Counted from the first letter of the stretch, positions 20,440-33,303 are shown. The stretch: DNA of 64,000 nt from Apiotrichum sp. Y4204 (GCA_025531455.1 JAMYHL010000019.1:372001-436000); one strand, 5' to 3'. Translations and numbers: made by a program. The notes: generated by a model not told the origin, from the letters alone.

Positions 20440-22147
20440 TTACAAGAGCGTCTCGCCAAGCGCGGTGCGGGCCAGGGAGCAGCCGACGGCGATGGTCTGC
20501 TGCGCCGAGGCCATGTCCTCGAGGGTCGGGTTGACCTCCTGCGGGGTTAGCGCATGGCGAGGGTAAGAGCCGCATCTGTACTCACGACAATGTCAAGCGC
20601 GACGAGGTTGCCGGTCTCGGCAATGGTCTCGGTGATGTAGTGGCCTGTGGTCAGCATCTGTCGTACGTTCCATCTCCCAGCTCCTTACTCACCCTCGCGG
20701 AAGCTAAGGCCGCCACGGACGGGGGTGCCGGTGCTGGGCGCGACGGTCGGGTCGAGGGCGTCGACGTCGAAGCTGAGGTGGATGGGGCGGTTGGCGCCAA
20801 TGTAGGCAAGCACCTTCTCCATGACGCGGCCGATGCCGTACTTGTCAACCTCGTGCATGGTGAACACCTTGATACCCAGCGACTTCAGGATCGCCTTCTC
20901 GCCGGCGTCGATGTCGCGGAGACCGATGTACACACTGGTATTAGTTTAGGAAGAGATGTTGAGCATTAGGGACAGCACTCACAGGTCCTCGGGGCGGAGG
21001 CAGGGGTTGAGCCAGACGTTGAACGGCGGGACATCGGTGCCCTCGAGGCCGAGAAGGAAGGAGAGCGGGCAGCCGTGGAGGTTACCAGAGTCGGTGGTGA
21101 GCGGGGTGTTGACGTCGGCGTGAGCGTCGACCTGTGGTGTGAGCACGGATATACAGTAAACACAAAGGCTGCTGCAAAGTGGACTTTATGGATCAAGCTT
21201 CAACGTGAACCCTCACTGTGATCCGCCGCTCGGCAGAAGTGATAAGGAGCGTGATAGAAGCACGCCCAGCGTCTTATCGCGCAATCGCCAGACGATAACA
21301 GATAGCGGGCGATAGAGCATGCGACGATCATGAAAGATACCGCCGCGATACGGTGCGTCCATCCGTGGATAGACACTCATCCCCATGCAAACTTCCACTG
21401 CCAGACGCGATCACCAGCCACAGCCAGCAGCAAGGACTCACCCAAACGACCGCGGCATCGGGGTAGTGCTGCTTGGTGCCCGAGACGGTGCCCATAGCCT
21501 GATGTCAGCCGGATCAAACCACGTATGGCAGATCACTTACGAGCGAGTGGTCGCCGCCGAGGGTGAGCGGGAGGTGTCCGCGCTTAATGATGGACGCGAC
21601 GTCGTTGCTCAGGCGCTCGTTGACGGCCGACACCGAGCGCGGCTTGTGCATCTTGCCAATGTCCTCGTCCTCCTTTGCGCCCGCGACGGCCATGTCGCGC
21701 ACCTCGTTGACCGCCTGCTCGCGGAAGTTGACCTTCCAGCCAAGGGACGAAAGCTGCTCGAGCAGACCGGCCTTGACGAGCGCCTCGGGGCCCTCGTCGA
21801 CACCGGCGCGCGGCTGGCCGCCAGAGAAGGGGTAGCCGAGAACCTGGGATCAGTATGAAATCAAAGCGGATGGCACTGGACGCGACGCGACACGACGTGA
21901 CACGGTACGCGCGCTGCCAACTCACCTCAACGGTCGCGGGCTTCTCGAGGAACTTGTAGTCGAACGTGGGGGCGGAGACGGCGGGGATGGGCTTGAGGTA
22001 GTAGTTGTCGCGGGTCATGTGCGTGCGGGAGAGGGGCGGCTGGGCGGGCGCAGGGCGGCGCGCGAGCGGGGCAGCAGGGCGCGCGGTCGCGAGCGTGCGG
22101 CGGCCAGCGGCGCGGGCGGCGGGGCGGAGGGAGACGCGGGAGAGCAT
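20440..22147 (-). CDS. CAR1: Arginase with N-terminal mitochondrial-type leader, 376 aa
   Basis: Hydrolyses arginine to ornithine and urea with a two-Mn centre. Seven exons: 21926-22147, 21541-21843, 21442-21498, 20983-21131, 20693-20934, 20586-20644 and 20440-20538 (1131 nt). Signature motifs are present: [38 protein letters not shown] and EVNPTLEDM. The residues before the arginase domain (about 1-45) are Arg/Ala/Pro-rich, lack acidic residues and fit a mitochondrial presequence; fungal arginases are usually cytosolic and start near the second Met here (THMTRDNYY). Intron 21132-21441 is 310 nt, much longer than its neighbours. The family is certain; import is inferred from composition only. 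Confidence 0.93.
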
Positions 22148-22914
22148 GGATGCGGATGCGGATTAGATGGGACGCGATGGATGCGATGGATGCAGAAGAT
22201 GGAGATGGGGAGGAAAGGAAGAAAAAAAAATGGAACAGACGATCGTTCAATATCAATTGTTGCGTGCTCGCTAGCCTTTGGGCCGCCGAGAGCGGCGGTG
22301 CTGCGTTGCAACACAATACTCACCACAATATTGATGCTCGCTCGGAACTAGGCCGCATGGGGTGACCACCCCCTGTCAGTGCTGCCAGCTTGTATGGTGA
22401 GCCGCGCGCTTGCTGCCTGCGCCACTGCGCCACTGCGACACTGTAGCCCCTGCAACCGTAAGCGCCCGGACATGGCCGCCATGCCGCCGGCAGTGGCCTT
22501 CAGGCCTCTGCAAGCGGCGCACTCCGCCTGCGGGCCGCCTGGCAACATGCTGCCAGCGGTCACTGGCTTGCTGGCTGCGTCCACCGCGCCGCTCATCCGC
22601 GCTGGCGTGGTTATCCGACTTTTGAATCGGGACTCCGTCTTGGCGGGGACCCCGCGTTCCACGTCCGGATCTTGCGTATCCTGGCAGAATGTTACCGCGT
22701 TTGGGCCGTTTTTTCGGCCCTGTGAACCATGCTGCTACCAGGGTGGGTGCACCTAAAAATACTTGAATACGCCGTTGAGGCTATGCATGCTAGGAAGTAC
22801 ATTTCTATGCGTGTTGAAGTCGCGCTTTTGGGGGGATCAAATGTATAATTGGTATTCTGATCAAGGTGATCATAGGGGAGAGTGGCTCATATAGCCAGGG
22901 GTATCGCAATGCGA
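22148..22914. other. Intergenic, arginase promoter side
   Basis: 767 bp between two minus-strand genes. GC-rich with TGCGCCACTGCG-type repeats near 22420. No gene seen. Confidence 0.5.
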
Positions 22915-25900
22915 TTAGAAGAGACCGACAATGTCGCCGGTCTCGGGGTCGAGGTCAATGTCGTAGAAGCCCGGGCGGGTGGTGAGACCGGGCATGGTGG
23001 ACATGTCGCCGACAAGCGGGTAGACGAACTGGGCGCCGGCCGAGAGGCGGACGTTGCGGATAGGGAGGGTGAAGCCGGTGGGCACACCCTTCTTGCTCGG
23101 GTCGTCCGAGAGCGAAAGGGCAGTCTTGGCCATGCAGATGGGGAGGTGGCCGTAGCCCTGGCGAGTGTAGCGCTCGACCTCGGCCTTGGCCTCGTCCGAG
23201 AGCGCGACACCGTCGGCGCCGTACATCTCCTTGGCGATGATTTCCATCTTCTTCTCGAGGGGGAGCTCGACGTCGTAGAGGAACTTGAACTGCGACTCGT
23301 CCTTGCACGCCTCGATGACGGCCTCGGCGAGCTCGACGGCACCGGCACCACCCTTGGCCCAGTGGTTGGCAGGGACGGCGTAGTCGGCACCGGCCTGGAG
23401 AGCGTACTTCTGGACGAGCTCCATCTCGGCCGGGGTGTCGGCCGAGAAGCGGTTGATGGCAACAACGACCTTGAGGCCGAACTTCTTGGCGTTCTCAATG
23501 TGCTTGCCGAGGTTGGCGCAGCCCTTCTCAAGAAGCTCGAGGTTCTCCGAAGAGTAGACGGGGTCGAGGACCTTGCCGGGGGTAACGGCGGGGCCACCAC
23601 CGTGCATCTTGAGGGCACGGATGGTGGCAACAAGGACAACAGCGTTGGGGCTGAGGCCAGAGACACGGGTCTTGATGTTGCAGAACTTCTCCATACCAAT
23701 GTCGGCACCGAAGCCAGCCTCGGTGACGACGTAACCGTTGCGCGACTCATCGTCACCCTCCTCAGTACCGGCAAGCTTGAGGGCGATGCGGTCGGCGATG
23801 ATCGACGAGTTGCCATGGGCAATGTTGGCGAAGGGACCGGCGTGAACGAAGACAGGAGTGCCCTCGAGGGTCTGCATGATGGTGGGCTTGATAGCGTCCT
23901 TCATGAGAACAGCCATGGCACCGGCACAGCCAATGTCCTCGGCGGTGATGGCGTCACCGTTCTTGGACGAGGCGACAACCATGCGGCCAAGACGGTCGCG
24001 CATGTCGGCGAGGTCGGTCGAGAGGGCAAGAACAGCCATGACCTCGGAGGCGACGGCAATGTCGAACTGGGTCTCGCGGGTGAAGCCCTTCTCGGTGGGG
24101 GCCTGGCCGACAGTGATCTTGCGCAGGTAGCGATCGTTGGTGTCAAGAACGCGGTTCCAGGTGATGGTCGAGGGGTCAATGTCAAGACGGGCGAAGCGGG
24201 CAGCCTCCTCCTCGGTGAGCTCCTCGGGCTTGGTCTTGTTGATGCCGAGCTTCTGGAGACGGGCAAGCATGGGCTTGGAGAACGAGCGAACACCCTTCTT
24301 AGGCGGGCAGAGACGGTTGAAGAGGCCCTTGTCCGACTGGGTCGACTCGTGGAACATGCGGGCGTCAATGGCAGCGGCGAGAAGGTTGTTGGCGGCAGTG
24401 ACGGCGTGAATGTCGCCGGTAAGGTGGAGGTTGAACTCAGTCATGGGGATGACCTGAGAGTAACCACCACCGGCGGCACCACCCTTAACACCGAAGGTCG
24501 GGCCCTGCGAAGGCTGACGGACACAGGCGATGGCAACCTTGTTGAGGTGGGCACCGAGGGCCTGAACGAGACCAATGGTAGTGGTCGACTTGCCCTCACC
24601 GAGGGGAGTAGGGGTGATACCGGCGACAACAATGTACTTGCCGTCCTTGCGGTTGGCAAGACGCTCAAGGATGGAAAGCTCAAGCTTGGCCTTGTACTTG
24701 CCGTACGACTCGAGCTCATCGGACTGGACGCCCATCTCGGAAGCGATCTCGGCGACGGGCTTGGGGGTCTGAGCAACCGCAATCTCAATGTCCGACGGGA
24801 CCTGCTCCTTGAGGACAAGGGGAAGAGGGTTGAACTTGCGCTCACGGGCGGCCTCCCACTGGCGCTTGGCGGCAAGGAAGGTGTTGTTCATGAGCATGGC
24901 AACGGTCATGGGGCCAACACCTCCGGGAACGGGGGTGATGAACGACGCGACCTTGGACGCGCTCTCAAAGTCAACGTCACCGACCATGCGCTGGCCAGAC
25001 TTCTTGGAAGCGTCGGGGATGAAGTTGGTGCCGACGTCAATGACGATGGCTCCGGGCTTGATCCAGTCGCCCTTGACAAACTGGGCTTGGCCAATGGCAG
25101 CGACAACAACGTCGGCGCCCTTGATGATCTTGTCAATGCCGACGGTACGCGAGTGGCACTGGGTAACGGTGGCATCGCGCTTGCGGAGAAGAGAGCAGAC
25201 GGGGGAGCCGACAATGTCCGAGCGGCCAAGGACGACAACGTTGGCGCCCTTGAGGTCGAAGCCGGTCGAGTCGATGAGACGGATGATGCCGGCAGGGGTG
25301 CAGGGGGTGAAGTAGGGCTCCGAGATGCGGCTGGAGAGGAGACCGATGTTCTCCGGGTGGAAGCCGTCGACATCCTTGGTAACCGAGATGGCGTCGACGA
25401 CAGCCTTCTCCTGCTCCTTGGTCGCGCCCTCGAGAGGAAGCTGGACAAGAACACCCGAGATCTTGTCGTCGGCGTTGTCCTTCTGAACGGCCTTCAGAAC
25501 CTTGGCAACAGCCTCACCCGGGGTCGAGCCCTCAGCCTCGGCATCCGAAGGGATCTGGATGTGGTTGACCTTCATGCCCGACTCCTCGGCGGCCTTGAGC
25601 TTCATACGGATGTACGTGCTCGAGGCCGGGTTGGAGCCCAGCTGGTAAATGTTGAGAACCGGCGCATGGAAGCTGGGGTTCTTCGACTGGATGTCGGCAA
25701 TAGTCTTGGCGAGCGACTGGCGAATGTCCCTGGCGGTCAGTGATCCGATCAAAAGGCCCCGGCATGGAACGGCGTGGAACGGGGTCATGGCGGCCACGGC
25801 AGTAATCATCCCACGAGCTGCCCAGTGGTAGTGACTCCATCAGGCTATATGGCCATGCCATAAAGCATCAGTGAGATCGTAATCACCGCACGGTGCGAAT

Positions 25901-26585
25901 GCGCAGGCGTGACATGTATGGACAAACGTTGCCAGTACATCGTGTGTGCGAGTGCGTGAACCCGTCCTCAAATCCGAGCAACGTTTGTAGAGCGCACTAC
26001 CTTCTCCGTTCGCTGGTGGTGAACTCGCACTAGGGCATGCACTTCCCCCAGCATGCACTAGCACATCCAGCAAGTGTATCTCCGGTGCCCCAGACGCGGT
26101 CTCCCACACTCCGATGCGGTCGGAGAAGGTGAGGCAACGTGTCCCACATTCCCGACCACGGTCTAACCTGGCCCAATCCGCTCGCAAAAGACCTTTCCCG
26201 GGCGTACTCACTTAGCAATCGCGTTGCCGTCAATGATCTGAGCAGATCCAGTCTCGGCGGCCATGTTGGCGGTTGCGTGGAGGGTAGAGGAGGTGAAGAG
26301 GGAGCGGCGGGGGATGGGGGAGAACGAGAAAGGAGAAGCCACAGAAGAGATGTGGTGGGCGTGGGACGGTGCAGGTGTCGCGGCAATCCGTGCCGGGGAG
26401 ATGCGCGATGCGAGGGTCCGAATGGGAGCAAAAGTGGCAGAACCAAACGTTGTTGTCGTAGTGGCGTTCCTGCGGGCAATCGTGCTCGAGAGAGACGCGA
26501 CGAGGGATGAAGAGGATGGAGAGCGCATGCAATGCCGCGGTGATGGCGAGGATCTAGCAGCGAGAAGAAGAGATGTGTTCAACAT
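22915..26585 (-). CDS. MIS1: Trifunctional C1-tetrahydrofolate synthase, mitochondrial-type, 1062 aa
   Basis: Combines methylene-THF dehydrogenase, methenyl-THF cyclohydrolase and formate-THF ligase, interconverting one-carbon folates. Two exons: 26212-26585 and 22915-25729 (3189 nt), separated by a 482-nt intron. Residues 1 to about 105 form a Ser/Arg/Thr-rich leader with a second Met (ANMAAETGS) just before the FolD domain. The FolD domain (about 110-420) has [11 protein letters not shown] with the cyclohydrolase Tyr/Lys, [10 protein letters not shown] and [10 protein letters not shown]. The ligase domain (about 430-1062) has the P-loop-like [12 protein letters not shown]. The protein ends GDIVGLF. 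Yeast has separate mitochondrial (MIS1) and cytosolic (ADE3) forms; the leader favours MIS1, but the second Met could also give a cytosolic form. Confidence 0.93.
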
Positions 26586-27551
26586 CTTTTTCTCTTTTCT
26601 TTTTTCGTTCTTTTGTTGGTCTCGTTTGAGAGCGCCTTTCAGCTAGCGTGCTTGTGATTGACCGTTTTTTTCCCTCCTTTTTGCTTTTATCGAGACGAAC
26701 GGCTGTGTCCGGATGTGTGCGGTGTGTTGGAATAATTTTTCACCCTGGGCTGGCTGAATAGAGCTGGTGAGCAAATCGTCTTCCCGAATTTCTGTTTGGT
26801 TATCCGCTACTTTTTCCGAGCAACAGAAAAAAACTAAATGCGACTAATCGTGTCAGCCACTGCTGCTGCCTGCACTAATAGTACAAAGGACGATCGGGGA
26901 CGAGTTGTTGGAAACTGCTGCTACACAGGATCACAGATCGCGCTCGCAATCTCAGATGCATCCGTGCTCACCTGCCTGGGTTTCGCCGACGAGTCGACCG
27001 ACGACGAGCTAGAATTGGTCGGTGATGGTGACTGCAGGCGCACAGTGGTGTGCTGGGTATGGAATCCGAGGTGGGGGATACCAGAATATTGGAAAATCAG
27101 TCACTGAAAAGTGCGGTTTTGTTGGAAAATGATAGAGACATAAGGGAAAGAACAAGAGTAACCAACCAGCTGCAACCACCACCAGGATTGAGGACTTTTG
27201 GTAGCGCCTGGTTATGCACATCACCGGGCTTGTCCAGTGTGAGTTCCAGCGTCGGTCTCGGACTGTCGTGCTTCAGTCTCGCACCCTGTAGCCCCGCTGC
27301 GACTCTTGCGTTGCCCCGGAAGGATACGTATTCACTGCCCGGCCAGGGAATACGTGCGGCACGTAGATTCCACCGCCGCGTAGCGGCAAGTGCCGCTGCC
27401 CCTCTGCCCCTTGTTGCTGCCATGTTACAGCCACGGGTATGATGGCGTTCACCCACCCAGTCTCACCGGCAATGTCGTGTGCCACTCCCAGTTATTTCTC
27501 CTCTAGTTATTCTAGTTGTTAGGTATTGCATTACAGAGATATATGTCTCGT
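26586..27551. other. Intergenic, promoter of C1-THF synthase
   Basis: 965 bp with T-rich tracts (26584-26690) close to the start of the minus-strand gene. No gene seen. Confidence 0.5.
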
Positions 27552-29380
27552 CTATTCCGTCTTGGCCTTGGCCTCGTCTGTGTGCGCTTTCTCCTCTTTC
27601 TCGACCCATCCCCAGCGACGGATGAGACGACCCTGTATAGAGCCGAAGAAGATGGCCATGACTGTCGAGGTCATGATGATGACGTTGTACGGCATGGAAA
27701 AGTCGGGTGTTGGGACATCCAGCAAGAGCTTGGGGCCAAAAACGCGCCGGCGCGAAGAACGGAGCACGGCGCTTGTGCCTGTTTCCACATTGTCGTCGCC
27801 TGTCTGGTCGTCCTCGCCTTCAATATCCAGCAGCGTGAGGATCGATGGAGGAATCTCACGACCGCGCTCAGCATCCGGCACGTGGTCCGTGTACTTGAGC
27901 GTAAGCTTCGTGAATGGGAGGCTGATGACAACGGTGCTTTTCGCTGGTAGCGAAAGGTGGAGATGGATGGACGTTGTCGACGGAGTAGGCGGCAGAGACG
28001 GGTGGTACTCAACCGAATGCAGGATGTCTGCGGTTTCAGTAGATGTATGGGCGTTTGACACCTACCATTGCGGTCACTGCCCTTGACAGAAACGTCCATC
28101 TCGCTCATCCAGCCCTTGACCCACCATGGCCAGACCTCCGAGTAGATCGCTTCACGATCAACGTCCGCATTGTTAGTGAGCTCTACCACAAATGTCGCGT
28201 CCGACGCATGGCGGTCAGCTGCCAACCGAGAGATGGTGATTCCCGGTGCCTCAAAGCGCTGTGCTGCTGCGTCAGTAACATACAATGGGAAAGACCTACG
28301 GTGAACAAAGTGGTCCTCGCCCTCAAAGTTGAATCTGATGTCCTTGTCGGCCAGTTCGGGCTGAAGAAGATCCCACTCCACCACCTCACGGCGCTCGCCA
28401 TCGATCCACTGTTTGCTCGATTTTTGGGGCGGAGTATCAATGTTGATTCCTCCCTTGGGCATTATAAGACGGAGAGATGACGACGATGCGCGGGGGAAGG
28501 CACGGGGAAGATTCTTCTTGAACAGCGAGGAGATAGAGAAGGCGCGGCTCCCGCCCCCTTGGGGTACGAGATCGATAATTCCCTCCCACCAGCCAGTCCA
28601 TGTTCCGGGAAGATCTCCATCGGGCATCACGACATCAGTTCCCTCCGTCTTAAATCCCCAGGAGAGCACGACATGCGGCTGAGCAAGAAGAGTTGACAGT
28701 CCCGAGAGGCCCTTGGAAGGGAGGAGCGAGAGGAACGGGGTAAGGTTCTCCGTGCAAAGATGGAGAACGGGGTTGGAGACGTAGTAGTGGGAGAGATCTA
28801 TTGTCAGTAAATGGTGCCATATATGATGCAATAAAGGAGTATACTCACCCTCGCGGCCGCGTGCCGAGGGGTACAGCCCTCCGAATGTCCGCACGTTCTC
28901 GCCCATCTCCTCCGCGCCGACGGTGGAACAGAACAGACCGGCCATGGCGTGCGTGACGTCGTCCCACGACTTATCGGTGTCGTTCCCCGAGATCCATCCT
29001 CGCACCTCACCGCCACCACCGCCGGCCTCGTAGCTCAACGGTCCGCTCTCGCCATGCCGCAGCTGCGGCCACTGGCCGGCCGTGAACGAAACTGTCAACT
29101 CCGAGACGTGGCTCTTCTCCAGGGGTAAGAGGAGAACAGGCGGTGTGAGGCTGTGATGTGACTGGGCTGCATTTCAGCTTTCAATACAGATAACATGTAG
29201 CTCACGAGTGCGTCCTCCGCTGTGGTGCAATGCAAAGTGCGTCGTGAACTCAAACCGCACACTCAGCTTGCCGTCCGGCAACGGATGGAGAGTGAGCGAC
29301 TCGTGGAAGACATCTCCTTTCGGTAAGCTTGATGTCGCGGCAGCCACGGAGAGCACTGAGGCCCAGCCCAACAACCTCAT
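27552..29380 (-). CDS. GPI16: GPI transamidase subunit PIG-T / Gpi16, 554 aa
   Basis: ER-membrane subunit of the GPI transamidase, which attaches GPI anchors to proteins. Exons: 29206-29380, 28849-29166, 28300-28797, 28066-28263 and 27552-28027 (1665 nt). The N-terminus MRLLGWASVLSVAAA is a signal peptide followed by DVFHESLTLHPLPDG, typical of PIG-T. Further family blocks: LTVSFTAGQWP, VLSWGFKTEG, and WPWWVKGWMSEMDV. A C-terminal membrane helix (NVIIMTSTVMAIFFGSI) precedes a short charged tail. The 36-nt intron 28264-28299 is a multiple of three without a stop, so retention would insert 12 residues in frame. The start is 400 bp from that of the divergent CCT4. Confidence 0.9.
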
Positions 29381-29780
29381 GAGTGGTATGTTGAGTAGTG
29401 GTGATCAGCAATGTGAGAAGGATGGTTGATTCAATCGTGTCTGGCGGTGACCGCTGTGCTGACGGACCTCCACACCCTTCCTCGCTGTTGTCGGTCGCGT
29501 CGACGACGTCAGACTCACCCAAGACTCACCCAGCACCCTCCTCGGGCCAAAAATACTCCCGTGAGAGCACGTGACGTTACCTAATTTCCTGCCGTGGACT
29601 GATGAGCGTGTCGTCGACATGTGCCTGCGCGTTTCCCAACTTTCGTCGCGACACCACCACCTTCCACAACGACAACATTCATCCACTCCACTCCGCCTTT
29701 CATCGACAGCGAGCAAAGCAACTCGACAAACTTCTCAACTTCTCAAAAGCTTTACTCGCCCCTCACGAAACATCAAGAAC
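29381..29780. promoter_or_regulatory. Divergent promoter region GPI16/CCT4
   Basis: 400 bp between two ATGs pointing away from each other; pyrimidine-rich on the CCT4 side. No separate gene seen. Confidence 0.6.
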
Positions 29781-31615
29781 ATGGCCGCTGCCGCTGCCCC
29801 TCCTGCTTCCGCCTCCGCCTCGCTCGTCGCGGGGGCGAGCATCGCTGATGGATCGTTCACCGACAAGGTTCGTGATGGTGGCGACGCGTCGGCCGTAGCC
29901 CGCAACCACAACAGACAGCCGGCCGTTGTCTTTGCCGCATGAACTCGGGCTGACAGTACCAGGGAAAGCCGACTGAGGTCCGCTTGTCAAACATGAACGC
30001 TGCCAAGGGTATGTGTCTGGCTTGAGGGTGCTGAAGGCCGACTGACGTTCAGCTGTTGCCGACGCCGTGCGCACATCGCTTGGACCGAAGGGAATGGACA
30101 AGATGGTAAGCTACAGTGCTGTAGTATGAGCTTACAGACAGATCACCACCTCAACTGGCGAAGTCGTCATCACCAACGACGGTGCCACGATTCTGCAGCA
30201 CATGGCCGTCCTCCACCCCGCCGCGCGCATGCTTGTCGAGTTGTCGAAGGCGCAGGACATTGAGGCTGGTGACGGAACCACGAGTGTTGTCGTGCTCGCT
30301 GGAAGCCTGCTGTCGGCAGCGGAGAAGCTGCTCAGCCAGGGCATTCACCCGACCACAATAGCCATGGCTTTCCAGGGTGCCGCGGCGAAGGCGGTCGAGT
30401 TCCTCGAGCAGATGTCCACCCCTGTCGACCTCAACGACCGTGATGCTCTCCTCCGCGCCGCGTCTACGTCGCTTAACTCGAAGATTGTTTCCCAGTACTC
30501 GTCCGTCCTTGCCCCTATCGCCGTCTCGGCCGTCACCCGCCTTGTCACCTCCACGTCGTCCAATGTCGACCTCCGCGACATCCGTCTCGTCAAGAAGGTC
30601 GGCGGCACCATCGAGGACACCGAGCTTATCGATGGCCTTGCCCTCAACCAGACTGTGATCTCCAGCGCTGGTGGCCCCACACGCATGGAAAAGGCCAAGA
30701 TTGGCCTTATCCAGTTCCAGCTCTCGTCTCCCAAGCCTGACGTAGGTTGCTGAAACGATTTGTGCTAACATTCAGATGGACAACCAGATCGTCGTCAACG
30801 ACTACCGCCAGATGGACCGCATCCTGAAGGAGGAGCGCCAGTACCTCCTTAACCTCTGCAAGCGCATCAAGAAGACCGGATGCAACGTCCTTCTCGTCCA
30901 GAAGTCAATCCTGCGCGACGCCGTCACCGACCTCTCCCTCCACTTCCTCGCCAAGCTCAAGATCATGGTCATCAAGGACATCGAGCGTGACGAGATCGAG
31001 TTCATCTCCAAGTCGACCGGCGCCAAGCCCGTCGCCGACATTGAGCAGTTCACGGAGGACAAGCTCGGCCATGCTGAGCTCGTCGAGGAGACCAACGTGT
31101 CGGGCGCCAAGGTCGTCAAGATCACCGGTGTCAAGAACCCCGGCAAGACCGTCTCGGTCGTGTGCACGGGTGCCAACGCGCTTGTTCTCGAGGAGTCGGA
31201 GCGCTCTCTTCACGACGCGCTCTGTGTGGTCCGCTGTCTGGTGAAGAAGCGTGCTCTGATTGTTGGTGGTGGCGCTCCCGAGGTGCACGTCTCGCGGCTG
31301 CTGAACCAGTACGCCCAGACGCTCAAGGGCAAGGAGGCGTACTGCTACCAGGCATTTGCGGAGGCGCTCGAGATCATCCCCACGACGCTGGCGGAGAACG
31401 CGGGTCTGAACCCGATTGCGATCGTCACCGAGCTGCGGAACAAGCACGCTCTTGGCGACGCCAACGCAGGCATCAACGTGAAGAAGGGCATCATCTCGAA
31501 CATTGCCTCCGAGGGTGTCGTCCAGCCCCTTCTCGTGTCCACGTCCGCGCTCGAGCTCGCCACCGAGACCGTCTCGCTTATCCTCCGCGTCGACGACCTC
31601 ATCTTCAGCAGGTAA
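29781..31615 (+). CDS. CCT4: Chaperonin CCT subunit delta, 541 aa
   Basis: Subunit of the cytosolic TRiC/CCT ring that folds actin, tubulin and WD proteins with ATP. Exons: 29781-29867, 29963-30008, 30053-30105, 30142-30741 and 30776-31615 (1626 nt). The first donor is GTTCGT. Family motifs: [64 protein letters not shown], and GGGAPE. Delta-specific agreement along the whole length ([21 protein letters not shown], and [15 protein letters not shown] after the fourth intron) makes CCT4 the best match rather than another CCT subunit. The N-terminal 30 residues are Ala/Ser-rich. It ends VDDLIFSR. Nothing unusual apart from short introns. Confidence 0.95.
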
Positions 31616-32085
31616 TGGACGGGAGTAGGGTGATGGGGTGGTGGGTCGCTAGAGAGAGGCGCTATTATACGGCAGAATCATTATGCACATTCCTACAGTA
31701 GATGTACATTTGCGACACAGCGTTGAAATGGGGAGTGGCTTTGAGCCTTGGCCATTTGCCACCCTTCACCATTGACGACCACAGCTCCGCCATTAGGAAG
31801 ATTTGCAGCATTGTCCGAGCTCTCTATTGCATCGCGGTACACGCCGCTACGTACGGATAGAAAATACACTACGGATTTTGCACGGGCACGTCTCTAATCG
31901 TGGGTCGCCCAGCGCGGACCACAGCTTTGGTGGACGCCCTAGGCCTGTGTTGGTGTCGTACGATTCATGTGTCTTGGGCTCCTCCTGCCTCCAGGGCTTC
32001 TGACGACCTCCGGGGTTCACTCGCTCCGGTCTCTGCTCACTGCCGCTGCGTCCCAGCACAACCTAGCCCACCACTCTGAGGCTCC
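31616..32085. other. Convergent 3' ends, CCT4 and SCAMP
   Basis: 470 bp between two facing stop codons; both 3' UTRs are expected here. No gene seen. Confidence 0.55.
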
Positions 32086-33303
32086 TTACGAGCGCGACTT
32101 GCGGAAGAGGTTGAAGATGGTCTTGAGACCCGTGAACTCGGTCTTGGCGTTGGCCCAGTTGATCTCGGCGTTGTTGTTCTTGAAGTTCCAGACAAGCTTG
32201 TACAGAACCAGGCCGCCGACGGTCTGCATCAGCCAGCCGAGGGAGGAGACGATGCCAAAGACACCGGCGATGATAACCCAGACGTTCTTGTGCGAGATCA
32301 GGTTCGCGATCGTGACGTACAGGCCAGCCGAGCCAGTTGTCGGCGCACCGATGGCCATGTACAGCGAGTACAGGAGGTGGAAGCCGCCAAAGATAAAGTA
32401 GAGGTCTGAAAGTTAGGAGGAAGCTCACAGAAAGTTAGTGCAGCTCACAAAACAGGATGGCGGCACCGCGCTTGTTGATGCGGCACCATCCAGTGTAGAT
32501 CGGGTAGTACCACAGCACAAACGAGAAGAGCGTGATGAACACGAGGTAGCCAGCAGACGTGGCCATAGACGCGCTGATGTTAACAAAGTGGAGCGTTGAG
32601 ATTTACACTCACATTGATCCTCCTCCGAACATGTTGAAGAGGCAACCGATGAAGTTCACAATAAGTGTTCCGAAAAGCGCCAGCCAGTACTTGTACATCA
32701 GCCCAGCATTCCGCTGGTGCTCCTGCGGCACATGTTTAATGTCGTGAACGAGAATGGGTGCGACTGGAGATGTGTCAGTAAAACTGCTGAGAGAAGATCG
32801 CAACAGCAATAGGTGGCACTTGGCGTCCCAGCGTTCACCTCAAGAATACCCACAGAAAGGCCAGTTAGACTTGTACTGCGCCATCTCCTGTTCACGCTGG
32901 TTAAGCTCCCGCTCGCGCTGCTCTAGTTCCCGCTGCTTGCGCTCGAGCTCGGCGGCGCGGCTGTCGTGGTCCGCAACATACGCCTGCATGTTGCCGATCC
33001 CGCCGGACGGCTGCGGCGTCGCCGAGTTGCCTACGCCATCGAGCGAGAAGGCACTGCTGTTGTCGTGCGAGAACGGGTTTGGGTCCGAGAACGGGTTCGC
33101 GTCGGCTCCGTATCGGCCTGCAAAGGTTGTTGTTAGCATCAAAGCAGCGAGTGGGGTAGCTGTAATGTTGTTTGTGCGCCGCAAAAAATACCGCAGCAGC
33201 ACAGACACGACAGCGAGAGACAACCGTAGCGACGCCCAGTTTGTTGTTGCCACTGCAGGCAGGGTGTCGCTGCTGTCATTTCGGACTCCAGATACTCACT
33301 CAT
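32086..33303 (-). CDS. Secretory carrier membrane protein (SCAMP), 287 aa
   Basis: Four-helix membrane protein of the post-Golgi and endosomal recycling route. Exons: 33300-33303, 32854-33117, 32613-32763, 32449-32573 and 32086-32405 (864 nt). The first coding exon is only ATGA, spliced to GCCGATACG. The N-terminus contains two NPF motifs (ANPFSDPNPFSHD), which bind EH-domain proteins in animal SCAMPs. A Glu/Arg/Gln-rich coiled coil follows (AAELERKQRELEQRERE), then the conserved NWPF segment and four membrane helices (KYWLALFGTLIVNFIGCLF; GYLVFITLFSFVLWYY; YFIFGGFHLLYSLYMA; VWVIIAGVFGIVSSLGWLM). The tail is basic (FNLFRKSRS). Confidence 0.9.

Noticed and set aside
22882..25743. A 953-codon open frame on the + strand
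   Set aside because: It is exactly antisense to the C1-THF synthase exon; its Val/Gly/Glu-rich product is the mirror of strong codon bias in the real gene, and it has no domain.
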